From Phoronis australis (Eukaryota > Phoronida > Phoronidae), in assembly GCA_002633005.1 (NCBI GenBank), contig NMRA01000280.1, positions 408,285-471,060 of the forward strand: DNA of 62,776 bases. Direction: 5' to 3'. The notes beneath the pieces were generated by a model. The model ran no database searches and was not told the DNA's origin. It saw nothing but the letters and a program-made list of their open reading frames with translations. A program made the position numbers and the translations under genes. This document shows, one piece after another, positions 21,222 to 33,943 of this stretch. Position 1 is the first letter of the stretch. Every line of letters begins with the position of its first letter.

Positions 21222-21728
21222 TAGCCGAATTAGTCAACACATTGGTGGTCACGTGCCGGGTACAGGTCCATGAGACAAGTTGCAGAGACAAACTCAGTAC
21301 AAATTCATAAACCCGTTTACACGCACAATTAAATGCGCAAAACTGCTACTGAATTTCTTAAACCTTTTACTTAATGCTCAAGCTATACAACGAGTCCGTG
21401 TTGAAGCACAACCTTGACCTTGGACCACCGATGGACTCCTCGCATCAGGGGCACAGTAAGCGGGCTGAGGGCACGTGTACCAGCAAAAAATTACAGGCCT
21501 CAGGGTCAAACCGTAGCAACCGACAAAGGCGTGGGGCTGGGGAAAGACAAAAAGAAAGACTGCGAATACTGATCAGAGAGAAAATTCAAGAGAACATTTG
21601 ACAACTCAATATCAGTGTATGGTTTACCCTTTGAATGTCCTGGCCAGGACATTTGTTAGTGTCTTCGTCGAAGTGGAAACGACTAACCTACAATCACCAA
21701 GCAAGCCGAAGAACATAATTTGAAATCA
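21222..21728. other. Intergenic, nothing recognised
   Basis: Contains a 75-codon basic frame at 21374-21601 with no recognisable domain; probably noncoding. Confidence 0.5.
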
Positions 21729-21925
21729 GCAGCAGTACAATACAATACAGTACAATTCAATACAATACATTGCAATACAAAACAATACAATGTAATGCAA
21801 TGCAATTCGATACCATACAATACAATACAATCCAGTACAGTGCAGTACTGTAGAGTACAGTAAAGTGCAATACAATACAAAAAATGCAATACTATGATAC
21901 AATACAATATACTGATACAATACAA
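21729..21925. repeat. Degenerate (ACAAT)n pentanucleotide repeat
   Basis: About 200 bases built from ACAAT/ACAGT units with point changes. The open frames across it are products of the repeat. Confidence 0.9.
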
Positions 21926-22030
21926 GTAAACAATACTGAGAAGGAAATTATTATATACTATTCATACATTGTACAAAGTGGTGCCATTTATCAACACTCA
22001 ACAGAATACAACATGTTGAACAAATTGTCA

Positions 22031-22152
22031 ATGCGTAAGTGACTACATTTTGTATATCTACTTGTGTGTGCGTGTGGTCGAGTATGTGCGTATGCGTAAG
22101 TGACTACATTTTGTATATCTACTTGTGTGTGCGTGTGGTCGAGTATGTGCGT
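22031..22152. repeat. Two tandem 61-bp units
   Basis: The segment beginning atgcgtaagtgactac recurs exactly 61 bases later and continues through the GT-rich tract. Confidence 0.9.
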
Positions 22153-22169
22153 GCGTGTGAGTGCGCGTA

Positions 22170-23045
22170 TAAATGAGTAATGTGTCTATGTAATAACGCA
22201 GTCTGTATATGGTTATTCGTGATGGAGAAGGTGCTTAAATCATAGTAAAAACTTAATCCTGCCATATGTTGAAAGTCCAGTAGGTGCGTTTGTGTGTTTA
22301 TCTTATCTAGAGCTGAAGAGGGTATTTCATTTTCATGGATGCTTCTGGTAATATGAAAAGCGTAACTCAGTGAGTTGCCTTGATTGTTTTGTAAAATGGA
22401 GTCTTGAGTACATGCAGGATTGTATAATTGCGAGGCACAACAATACAATTTCGTAGAAGGACTGGTGAACGAAATTTTAATTGTTCTGTTGTTTTGGTTG
22501 TGGTAACGTATGAATTTAATTGTTTTAAAGTAATGTGGAAGTTGGTTGTGTGGAAACTTGTAATCAAGCATTAAGTGTGTATTCAAGGATATGTATTTTA
22601 GAAATTGGATTTGTATGGACAAAGTAGTACGAATTGATTTTTTTTATTAAAGCTCGTTTCTTGAATTAACGACTGCAGACTACATTGTTTTAAATCATGT
22701 GCGGAAGCCCGCAAAGTTTTACTCCACTTTGGTAGAAGTATCCTAGATGGCTCTCAACAGTAATTCTTCATTCGATTAGCTTGCACAAAAATATTTGCCA
22801 AAGTTTTATATTTTTCAACGCCTAATGGAAATCTTGCTGGAAACAACGGAAAATTTACCAAATGTTTTTATATGATGTAGACACAATACAAAGTTGATAT
22901 TCTACATTTTCTTAATATGTATATTTCGGAGAAATTTGATCAAATTGTCCCTCGTAATTAGGTGAAAATTTAACATATTTTGTAAAAAAGTCAGGTTCTG
23001 ATGGTTTTGCAAATGTTTTTCAGTGTGACGAAAATTAGTGTTTTT
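22170..23045. repeat. Left blocks of duplication unit B
   Basis: Two unit A blocks (30-430 and 4745-5150) lie directly side by side here, joined near 22665. The GSKIP region that separates them in unit A is missing. Unit B passes straight to the block matching 8626 onward, so the 7TM receptor region is missing as well. Confidence 0.75.
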
Positions 23046-23172
23046 CATAAGTACTGGGACGTTGTTTTTGGTATAAGTACACCTATCGGCATTTCTAATT
23101 GCCGAAGTATCGTTTACTTTTGCACGCAAAAGCATAAACATTAAACCTGAGTTCGAAATTTTAGATATTTTC

Positions 23173-23218
23173 GGAGTATTGAACCTTCGGAATAGTGAAC
23201 CTTCGGAATAGTGAACCT
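23173..23218. repeat. Three tandem 16-bp units, unit B copy
   Basis: Same array as 8770-8816, with GGAATAGTGAACCTTC as the main unit. Confidence 0.85.
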
Positions 23219-23676
23219 GTAGAATAGTTGCCTGCACCTATTTCCAGCAATGTAAGTAACACGCACCAATACAACCAGATAAAAAATTTCGTCAAGTCAT
23301 TCTCAGCCTAAAAAATTCCGTCCGAGTTTGTAATGAGGTGTAATCAATCATTTACGCACGCCTGATTTGAAAGTTTGGCGGAAGGTAACGCGAGAACGTT
23401 CTGTTTCTGGACCACATTACATGTCCGAATCTGAGTCCCATTCTTTACGAGTAACCCTTCACGACATCCTCATTTCAGTCAAGCTCCGTCAAGGGCCTTA
23501 AGGAAATCTCTTCAGTGTCGACCTTTGCAAAATAGCAAAGGTCCACCGTTACAGAAATTCGAACCACCCCTTGCGCAATGTTGGCAACGGGCCTGCAATA
23601 GGCGCGTTCGCAGAGATTTTATTCTTGCACTTCATTATATTCAAAGTATCACATGAACTCCAAATACGTTACTACT

Positions 23677-26600
23677 TCAATAATCCAGCATATTCAATTC
23701 TGGACAATCGTCATAGCAATCGATTGGTTTATCCAAAAACTCCCAAGTAGGAGCTACATTTGGACCTGTTGATGAATCCACCAGTGGATCGATTGGTGTC
23801 GCAACCATTCTTGATCCTTTTACAAGTAGTGTTTCCATTAGACCGACGCAATGTTTCATCGCGTCGGGGTTTCCGTTAAATGAGGTATGCAAACACTTAA
23901 GCATTTTTGTGTATACGACATTAAATGAGTTGGACAGTCGGCGAGCCACTGAATTGAATTGATATTTGTTGGTTTTTGGATTGTCCATAATTGGCCAGAC
24001 GCCATCTTCATAAAATGGAATCTTACTTCCGTCATATGCGTACGTTACATTGCACGTCATTAGCTTTGCCTCTCCGCACACATACCTGTCTTGTTCGTGC
24101 ACAAAAGGAACGTCACGAGCGGTGTAATATCTTTTGGTACGATGTAACGACTTCACACATTGTTCAGCGTTTTCAACGCGCAGATACTGGCCGTGTACAA
24201 TTTGTGAGAACTTATAATAATGTGATAACAATCTCGCTTGAGATGTTTTTGAGGAGACCAATGGATTGCAAGCGTCAGAACCTTCACCTTCTTGAGAAAT
24301 TTGCTCTATCGCACGCGTAGCATCAGATATGCCAGAAATTTTAAATGGTTTGTCAACAACCGTAGTGTACCAATGAGAAACTCCAATCTGTCGAAGAGGA
24401 TCACCGTTGAATATCGTTCCACCCTTCTTCCTTGCTTTGTCCTCAAGTTCAACCAACGCCTTCAACCAAGAAAAAGGAGAGAACATGAATTCACCACTGC
24501 ACGTATCAAGTACAAGTATACAACTGCCAAACTTGGCAACAATTGCATGTTCACCTTCCCCTTTCATGCACAGAATTGTGAATTTTAGCAAAAACTTGGT
24601 GTTGTAAGTTTTTGTCACCGGCATTCAATCACACTGCATGAGTACCTGTAATTTATTTGTTGGAGAAAAGGTAAAAATCATCGAGTGGCTCAAAAAGCAT
24701 GAAAGCGTTCTATAGGTCCTTTGGACTCGTGCTTTGGAATCTACGCCAACATGTTTGTAGTGCAAAAGGCGCGGCCAGAACTCACTGTCCTAACTAACCC
24801 TCCGCCTCAGTGAGTAGCATTCGTGAACATTGTGTGACCGCTTGTATTCAATGAGAGCATCCGGGCATTCATTGAATAACGACCCGTTTGATCATTCGGG
24901 TAGGATACGTACTGTGCCCGGCTGACAGTTTCCCCTGAAATTGTTTCTGGCCTGTATAAGGTTTTGAGATTGAACATTTATTTTTCATATTGCAATCAAA
25001 TGTCACGCTGCAATCAGTGTAGGAGCATGCTTTTGTTTTTTGCGGTTAGGATTCAAATGCCCAGCTAGTAAAAGCGTTTTACTTACGTTCTGTATTTTTT
25101 TGTAAAATTCACCAATTGTCTTCGGATAGTGCTCCTTTTCACAGCGTGATCTCTCACTTACTCGTTTACACCGGCTTACAATGACATCTTCTGGTTGCTC
25201 TATTTCCATGAAAACGTTCTGAATGTAGTCCACAGTGAGTTTCTCCAAAGTGATCACCAAGTCTGGCCTCAGCCCCCCTGGAAGACCATATGATGGATAT
25301 ACCGGTGTCCATTTAGACTCATTAAGGACAGGCTGGCCTCCAATGGCGTTTAGAATGTTCGCCACTAAGGTCATATGACTCATCTCTTGAACAGCAATGA
25401 CTTTCAGAATATCATACACCTCCTTGTTTCTACCCGGTTTAATGGACATTAGTCCAGTGAGATACGGTGGGATAGTCGAAAGCTCCACGAACAGTGCTTT
25501 CTGTAACATAACTTCAAGGTCAACTTTTGCCGGGTGTTCTGGTACACCAAGTTGTGGATTGTCCAACCAGTTGTTGATCGTTTGCAGGGTGTATCTGGAT
25601 ATATCACGGGACACTGGCATGTAGTTGCCATCAGAAACGGGTAGGTTCATAGACATGCGTATTTTGGGGATGTTTTCCACGACACTGTTGTACTCCGCCA
25701 AGTTGACTATAGGTCTCATAACTGGATACATTGCAGCGTATCGAGAAAATATAGGCTCGATGTCTTTGTGCCACGTCGGGTGTTGTATCACCTTTTCCTT
25801 GAAGAACAAATAAATTACAATGCAGGCATCTCCGCTGAGCACAAAACGTTGAGACTCGGGGCTCTTGTAGCGCACTAACAACCAGTAAATCTAGGAGAAA
25901 AACAGAAATCAGTTTGGTACAGGAATCACTCTAGAATAGCTCATTCTTTTAAATATAGACCCTCTCTGTTTTGATCAGTTTGCAACCCAAGCGCTTCATG
26001 AATAAACCCTACATTTCATAAAACATACCTTTTAGGGTGGATCTGGTTTTGTTACTTTCAAAAAATTAAGAACTGGCGTTTTTTCATTTCTGTTGTTTTT
26101 ACCCTAGTATATGATGTAATATGAAATGGCATGGAATGAAAAGATCATCGTTCCCAGTATGAAATGGAGTAAACAGATCACGCGCAAATCTAGGTATAAC
26201 TGACACAAAAAGTAATGCGTTTCGGATGGTAATGCTTCGTTATCAAAAAGGCGGTCTTCTGAAGTATAACTGTTCTAAACATCTGGATTTCTTTATTTTG
26301 AACTTGTGACTTTTATATAGCCCATGATGACATTGATGATGCTCTTGATGCATTGTACAAGTTATTTAACAGTATTTTAAACGAATATGCTCCATGGAAA
26401 ACTAGACGTGTGAAGAGATTACGTCAGCCTGAATGGTTCAGTGATAACATTTTTGAAGCTACAAAGCTCAGGGATAGTTTTCGTAAGTGCGGAAATTATG
26501 AGGTCTAGAAATCAGAGCGAAATCATGTTGTAACAATGATTAAAAAGGCTAAGAGTGACTATTACTCTTCACTGATCAGTAGTAATCTCAAAAATTCCAA

Positions 26601-28546
26601 AGTGTTATGGAAAGTCATCAGACAAGTTGCTCTTAAAGAAAAAAATCCTCATCACCTGCCATATTAAAGACTGATGAGAAGTGTGTTCATGATAAATTTC
26701 AGATTGCCAATAATTTTAACAAATTTTTTACTGACATAGCTAGCAAACTTACTCGTGATCTTAAAGATGCACACGACACTCATAAAGATTTGATTGACTT
26801 TGTTAGTTCCAGAGTTGAAAATGACATAGGTTATGATATTCCTCTGGTAAATATGGAATTTGTAAATAAGTTCTTAAATGGTCTTATTCTAAATAAAGCC
26901 ACTGGAATGGATGATGTCATCTCCAAAGTTTTGAAACTAGGTCATGAGGAGCTGACACCATCCATCACCTTTCTTTTAAACCATAGCATTAAAACTTCCA
27001 AGTTTCCTAGTTTGTGGAAACTTGCAAAAGTACCCCTTTACACAAAGGCGGTGCTACTGACAATGTAAACAATTACAGACCAATTTCAATTTTACCGGTC
27101 TTGTCTAAATTGTTGAAAAAGCATCTTCACAATACCTTTTATTCATTTTTGACTGAGCATGATTTAGTAGTTGCATCTCAGTCCGGTTTCAGAAGTGACT
27201 ACTCATGTGAAACTGCCCTCATTAATATTGTTAACGGCTGGGCTCAGGGTGTATATAGTGGTCACAATGTTGTTGTAGTATTTTTAGATTTTAAAAAGGC
27301 TTTTGATCTCGTTGATCATAATATTTTCTAAGCAAATTGTTAATTTACAAGGTGGGCAAGGTCTCCCTAGACTGATTTAAATCATATCTCTGAGAGAGGT
27401 GCCAGGTTGTATCCCTTGGTGGACATCTGTCTGAGTCCCGAGGTATCACACACGGTGTTCCCCAGGGATCCGTCCTGGGACCTCTGCTGTTTTTACTTTT
27501 TATAAATGATCTCTCTTCAGTCTGCGAAAACACGGTTGACATGTATGCAGATGATACTACTGTTGTGGCGAACTCGCTGATCGCTGTAAAGGACAGACTC
27601 CAGTCTGATCTGAATAAGGTTGCTACCTGGTGTACTGATAATAAAATGGTAATTAATGCTGAAAAAACAAAATGTACGAGTATTGCCTCAGAGCAACGGC
27701 ATAGTAGAAGTAATCGTGAGCTTAACCTTGCTATTTCCAATGTACGCCTCAAATATGTTGACTGAAAAGTTATTAGGTGTTACTGTAGACAAGACCCTCA
27801 GCTGGTCTAGCCATATAAATGGGACTGTGTCCAAAATTAGGCAGCGCCTTGGTCTTCTCCGGCGTATATCACCATTTCTTCCCACAGAAGGGCGTCTGCA
27901 ATATTTCAGCGCTTGTGTATTCCCTCTGTTCGTTTATTGTAGTACAGTGTGGTCAGGATGTAATGCAAAATTAGTTTCCTCATATGTTTAACAGACTGGG
28001 GTGGCTCCCTATTGAGAAATATTTTATTTATAGGCGTCTGTGTATGATGCATAGGTGCTTTCACGGTAATGTACGGACTTATCTATCTCGTAATCTCGTA
28101 CTTGTTCGAAATAGCCACCAGATCAGGACAAGATTTTCTGCCTCAAACACTTTGGTTTTGTCCAGACACAGAGCATCGTTTTATTCCAAGTCCTTCTTTA
28201 TTCAGACCATCAAACAGTAGAACAATTTGCCTAATAGTCTTAAGGATTCTGACTGTTATGATAACGTCAGACACCACCTCGTGGTCGTCATAGATGTCCC
28301 TTCTTTTTGTCTTTCCAATATATTTACCAAAATTTTTTTATTTATTTATTTATCTTTAATTCAATTTGTTTATCCAATTTGTAAATACTATTTTATTTAA
28401 TGTATCTTATTTTATCTTAATTTAATCTGTTTATCTAATTTAATTTTAATTAATTTAATTTCTTGCTGCAGAGGACCATGCTGGATATTAGCCTTTGGCT
28501 AAAGCATGTTTTACATTTATTGTATTTTTATCCTCTTTAAATAAAG

Positions 28547-28579
<33 letters not shown>

Positions 28580-31500
28580 GTTCATTTTCCTTAGCCAGTC
28601 GACATTCTGTTTAGTTCTATCTTCGTGTGTTTTGCTATGAAAGGATTCTTCGTGAAACAATTTCCAATTCCATACCTGAGCATTTGGCAGCTGGTTGGTT
28701 GTCCTATTTGAGTTTGGTTTCTTCCCAGGATCTCCAGCTCTGAACGCTATGCTCGCTTCCCCTCTTTCGTCAGTGACGCCATCAGTGAAGTGCAGCGCTC
28801 CTTTGGGTTCATTGATCACTCCATCACCATCGGCAAACTCAGTAGACATTGAGAAGGTTACGTTTTTATTTTTGTCCTCTTTCGAAGCAAAATTCAAACT
28901 GATGTGGACATCTTTTACTGGTTTCCCAAACTGATAAGCATAGAACGTGACATTCCATTCATCGTCCGGGTGTTTGTAAAACATGTATTTATGTTGTACT
29001 CCAACAACTATGCCGTCAGCCGATTCTTCAAGAAGTATGTCATCCATATTCCTAACAACGCCTAGAGGATTGGATTGAATTAGAGGAAGCATAGTTTCTT
29101 TCACCACAAAAGGTTGGATACCCGACGTCGCTCTGTACCACTTATCCTGCTTGTATTCAAGATGCCCAACACGGATTATTCCACTTTTTGTCAAAACAGT
29201 TAAATACAGGTTACCATTGTCCATATAATCTGAAGCAAAGTGCCCCGTAATGTCACATTTTAGACTGTTTCCAAAATCAACTATTACTAGCTTTCGATCT
29301 TCGTCGACAATAAATGGCGCATCAAAGTATTTACTGTGTTGTATTCCCAATTTGTTTCTCATTACACGTGCAACCTTAAACATGTGACACGAATCCTCAC
29401 CATGCGGTCCTATAATACCAGCTACTCGTCCGTGCTTGTAATTAACGTCCTTTTTGTTCTTGTTAAACAAATCTACATTAAACTTAATAGATAACGTGGG
29501 CGCGGTAGACACTCCAGTGGTAACATTCATGAGCTCGTGAACGAAACGAGATTTGCGCAGTCTTTTCTTCCTTGATTCCTGCCACTTTAAGTTGGTGAGA
29601 GTTGACTTAAAAAATCCACCGAGTCTTAAATCAAAAATTTGATCTGGCACCTTAAGCCAACTGTGCTGGTAGGCAGCCACTGCAAACCGACCGGTGAGTA
29701 CATCTCCCAGTGTTATGCTCCAGCCCCAAATTTGAGACATGCTCATAACTGAGGTATCCATGTCCACTAATTTAGGATTACTTAGATGTGTTCCTACAAC
29801 GACAATATTATTTCAGTTCGAGGAGACAAAAACCTTGTTTTATCATGACTAGACAACTCAATTGTTAACAAGAATGTGCCATACAACCCCGCAATTATGG
29901 GCACGTGCCTAATTGCAGGACCACGCCTAATTGCGGGCCTTAGGCGCTTGCCCTAGATGTGGGGCACTTGAGTAGAGCTTGTGTGGGTTATGGTGTTCCG
30001 GATATAGGCGCACCTTCGATGTTTAAACAACACTACTAGTTTGCACGTGGATTATAGTGCAAATTCTTTCTAATGACATACTGAACCTGTATTGCTTGTT
30101 CTTCTGGCCAGGAAAAAAGTCTACGACAATTTCAGTCCCAGTAGCTCTTTTGGACCACATTGGTCTTCGATCTGTGACCCTCGTTTGCACCTCTCTTCCC
30201 ATATCCAATCAATGAGTTAAATGTTGTATTTAACTCATTGATCCAACCATCTTTAAACTGTCCTTGTCAGGTTAAACAATCACGACTCGATTGCAGTTAA
30301 AACGTCATAGCAGTTAACTTTATTTTTTCGAAGAGGAGATGAACCAAGTGTTATTTTATACGTAAATCGCTATTGCAAATAAAGGTTGTAATGAATTTTA
30401 CAACTTATCTTTAGAATTTAACTGTTCCTGTAGTCACCCAGAGGGCCACTAACGCCACACGTTATGTGACATAAAATGCATTTAGTGTATTTTTTAAAAT
30501 TATTCAAGGCGCGCATATAGCCGGAGCACTTCCTGCGCCTAACTGCGAGACATTTGAGTAAAAAATCTTGCGAAAAAAAGAAGTGGACCGCATATAGGTG
30601 CATGGGCGTAATTGCGGGGCTATACGGTAATGCGCCAATCTTTGAAAGTCTTGGCCACTAAGTTTAACAAAACGTCGTGTTCAACACAACACGTCTTTGT
30701 CTATCTATCTATCTGTCTGTCCGTCCGTCCGTCCGTCGGTCCGTCCGTCCGACCGAACGTCCGTTTTTTTGTTTTTTTAATGTTTATTACGAAATCTTCA
30801 GAATACAATGAATATACATAACCCAGAAAGCGCCAAGAGGCATTAGAACTGGGTAAAAAAATACAAATAAGTCTATATATAATGATTATATACAAATACA
30901 TAAATAAAAAAAACTGATGTTAAGAATACAATGATATATGACAACGAATGAAAATAACGTCCGTCTGTTTGTCTATATCTATATCTGTCTATATGTGTAA
31001 ATATTTTTCATAGCGTATTTTCTTTAGAAATCGTAATTTTACTTTCGTAAATTAAAGTGATATACTTGTCTCGATCGCCTCAGTTGATACATATACTTTG
31101 ATAATTACCTACCGGCCACAGCTTGCCCAATGAGTGCATCAGATTTTGGATTCGAGGTGCACGTTGCGTCACTGTAACATACTCTGGTAACAACGACATC
31201 CACAAAGTCCCAGTTGTTTCCACCCTGACAAAGATTTTGAAAGGACGTTAGTCCAACGAACCTCTCTCAAAGAATTAAATAGGGCAAGCTTGCTCGATTA
31301 TATTTCTCAGAAGATTCGATGCTTTGACAATAATCATTAGTTTTCATATCAAGTCCCTCCAATTTTGGATTTTCGTGCGTTCAATACTTGTCAGTCCTTA
31401 TAAATATGACAGGTTACAATGAAATCCTATGCCCGCGGTCTAACCTCTGCACTTTAAAAGGGTACTAAGCCATGGTTTGATTATTTCAACCAATCCTCGT

Positions 31501-33628
31501 TCTGTCACCTGCTGATGTAACCATGGCGTCAGTCTTGAAAGATAAAAGCAGAACAAAAACTGATACCACCTATTTCGCAAATTGCACATTACAGTCCTTG
31601 GTGGGTGGTATTTTCCCACAGTTGCAGTGTAATTCGCTAAAAGCATAGGTCAACCTTTAGTCTACTTTCACATTTAGCAGATTTTTTAGGGTTGTCGAGG
31701 GTTTCGGAGTATTAGTTGGTTTCAGAGAACTAGACGGGAAAGTCGTTTTTAGTATCTATTCATAGGTCAAAACCGAGTTTGTTATTCTTTTTAAACCATA
31801 CCAAATATAAAGCCCATTGCTGGCAGACAACAAAAGAACTTGGTCCCAGCTGATTTCCCCATAGTGCGACATTGTTCCTTGCGCCATTTGAGAAGATAGA
31901 TAGACTTGAGTATTGGTGATCTTACTGTTCGATTTTTTAAAGCCCATTGTCAGCGTTCCTACAAAATATCTTTCGTCTTTGTAATCACCTTCAATGACTG
32001 AACTGCATAATAAGAAGTTTAAATTCCACTTTGAACTGTTCGCTCATTCAGTAGGCTCTATAGGTTCCACCTATGAAGCCCGTATGGAATTTTCAACGAC
32101 TATGCAAGGAGCGGTTTGTATTTGAAGAACGTCTGTGACAACATAGACTACATAACGACTTTGACTTACTTCGTAATGGCAAACCATGTCGACGATGTCC
32201 CCTACGCTGTTGCACAGAGTATGCTGACTGAAGTTTCTCATGTCGTAATTTTTAGCGTGATTGTTGGCTGTGGTGAAGTCGGAATAAAATCTCCCGGCGA
32301 AGTGCAGTCTAGGAAAATCCAGATAGGAAGATACAGTGACGCCTGGGCGCAGAACACACGAATCTGGAACATAGGCATTATTGGAAGCATACATGTTTTG
32401 AAAACGCAAATTGTGCAATAGTAGTTAACATTTCCTCCTTGTACGCATTCAAGTCCATGTTAAGGTCCAGAAAACCAGTTTTCACAAAACCGATAAGTGC
32501 AAATTGCCAATACACTTCTATTCAACCCAGTCACGATAACAAATTGAAATATGGGATCTTAACCACGGATTGTCCGTTGTGGAGGAAAATGGTGGTTTAA
32601 CACAAGAGCCAGAAAAGTATATTTGCGCCAGTAATTTACGAACCTAAATTACGTGCGACATTTTTACCCCTGGCCCACGGGGAAAGCTTAGTCCGCGACT
32701 CGAATTTAGAGGTGCTCCCATGGAATCATGACCCTGTGCCTGGGGATTGATGATTGTGTTTGGTCAAGAGAAAGTAATTCAAATTCAGTGAACAAATGAA
32801 TACTTCAATTCTTCCTTAAGCAAAACTACCGTGGCTCATAGTCTACAAATCCCAACCACATGTATACAGTACATGTTCATGTACTTGTATGATATAACTT
32901 TTCATAATCATGACAATGCGATACCCCCTTTTTGTGGATAATACATGTTGAATCACCTTCGTCACTCTTGTCCTGGCAGTCAATAAGTCCATCACAAATC
33001 TTACTAGAATCTACACAGGTGTGGTCTTTACAAAGAAATCCTGAACACTTTTGGCTGGGATGCATTGACGTTTCTGCAATACTAGGTTTTGCTGAAAAGA
33101 GATTTGTAAATCCTTTAAAATATAAAACGTTTCGGTCTGGGTGGAAAACATTATTACCCAAATGATAAACATTTCTACCTTGCTGGAGAGTAATTCGCAC
33201 CCGGGTGGTAATGCATTTACACCCAGGCAGAAATGTTTTCAATCGAGCGGCAAACTATGACAATACAAAAGACTTGCAAAGTCACAAGATTTAATGTGAG
33301 TCATCTTTTCACCACCGTATTAATTAAGTAAGAAATTGATTGCTCCTTTCCCACGTTCTCTCTCCCAAATGACACGATTGGCAAAACATCGCTCGTATTA
33401 TAGCACCCCTCTCGAACACGCATGTTTCTTTCAAACAATCCTCGTATCAGACGTACAATTTTTGCTGTTGCCGGTTTTGAATAACTGCTGAATCTTTAGA
33501 TGGAGGCCTTCTTCTCCCTGGCTAACCACGGCGAAGAGTATGAGGGTGGACACTTGTAAGAGGAACACAAGGCATAATAACACGTGAAGCCATGTGTGTG
33601 TCTCGTATTCCTTGTCTCTTCGTTCCAT
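23677..33628 (-). CDS. Membrane-anchored LDLa / VioB-like ferritin-domain protein, copy B
   Basis: Seven exons, 5' to 3': 33628-33457, 33091-32957, 32363-32170, 31224-31113, 29793-28676, 25890-25087, 24459-23677. Every exon has the same length as in copy A (172, 135, 194, 112, 1118, 804 and 783 nt), the splice phases are the same, and the 1105-residue frame is intact, so both copies look functional. The architecture is as in copy A: type II anchor, one LDLa module, VioB/RebD/StaD-like ectodomain with DFPRLHFAG and the QEMSHM ferritin-like motif. Hand-counted residue differences from copy A are 3/57 in exon 1, 7/44 in exon 2 (LDLa), 4/64 in exon 3, 0/37 in exon 4, about 25/372 in exon 5, 7/268 in exon 6 and 9/260 in exon 7. 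Intron 5 is expanded to 2.8 kb by a LINE starting 97 bp past the donor, which could affect splicing. Confidence 0.82.
24924..25063. other. Extra 140-bp segment in intron 6 of copy B
   Basis: Copy A runs gtgcccggct directly into agtaaaagcg. Copy B has about 140 bases between, ending atgcccagct before agtaaaagcg. The flanking near-repeat GCCCRGCT fits either an insertion with target duplication in B or a deletion between short repeats in A. Confidence 0.6.
26317..28579 (+). mobile_element. Degenerate CR1/L2-like LINE inserted in intron 5 of copy B
   Basis: Absent from the matching place in copy A (about 11820). Frames in sequence show the endonuclease-RT linker, the RT start (LNKATGMDDVISKVLK), NNYRPISILPVLSK, FLDFKKAFDLVDHN near 27285, YADDTTVVANS near 27544, and the usual C-terminal segment (KTLSWSSHI, YCSTVW). 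Several stops and frameshifts make it inactive. It is 5'-truncated, in opposite orientation to the host gene, and ends in a (TTA)n tail at 28548-28579, as CR1/L2/Rex-type elements often do. Confidence 0.88.
29878..30628. mobile_element. TIR element in intron 4 of copy B
   Basis: Counterpart of 13121-13864. The inverted ends are recognisable (left GCCATACAACCCCGCAATTA; right ends GCGGGGCTATACGGT). It was inserted before the duplication. Confidence 0.55.
30692..30755. repeat. (TCTA/GTCC)n microsatellite, unit B
   Basis: Imperfect tetranucleotide tract, longer than its partner at 13930-13990. Confidence 0.85.
30764..30955 (-). mobile_element. 192-bp retroposed fragment with 8-bp target duplication
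   Basis: AACGTCCG occurs at 30756-30763 and again at 30956-30963, while copy A has it once, so this is a clean insertion after the duplication. On the minus strand it ends with an AATAAA signal followed by CATT and an A-rich tail. A related sequence ends the same way at 39311-39398 on the plus strand. It is probably a 5'-truncated LINE or retroposed 3' UTR. Confidence 0.85.
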
Positions 33629-33943
33629 GGCCTGCGTCGAAATGGAAAGATTTGATGAGTGAATATTATTTACTTATTGATTTCCTAATCAGATGCATCA
33701 ATTTTATCAACAATTATGAATTACCCCAAGTCAATAGATGTATTTCAATCACAAAGAACAGATCCGAAAGTTCAAACAATCTAACTTCATTTGCTTATTG
33801 ACTTAAGGTCGCATTAATGTCATTGCAATCGGTAGCAGTACGTGTTTGGACGTTTCTGACACGAGAGACCATCAGGCAGCATCCGGGTGGTCTATCCACT
33901 TTATTCAAACTTCCTTGCCAATGCTATATCAAAAAGATCAAAA

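Noticed and set aside
21683-21925. 80-codon minus-strand frame rich in Tyr, Cys, Ile and Leu
   Set aside because: It is a translation of the ACAAT-type pentanucleotide repeat.
22119-22622. 167-codon minus-strand frame
   Set aside because: It crosses the GT-rich tract and the duplicated noncoding block. The matching sequence in unit A does not keep the frame.
23677-24624. Copy B exon 7 with an additional N-terminal stretch from 24624
   Set aside because: The frame is merely open through the intron. Copy A has an in-frame stop there, and the acceptor GAAG|GCG fits both copies.
26790-28220. Host gene encoding a reverse transcriptase
   Set aside because: Multiple stops and frame changes, a (TTA)n tail and absence from copy A identify it as a LINE insertion.
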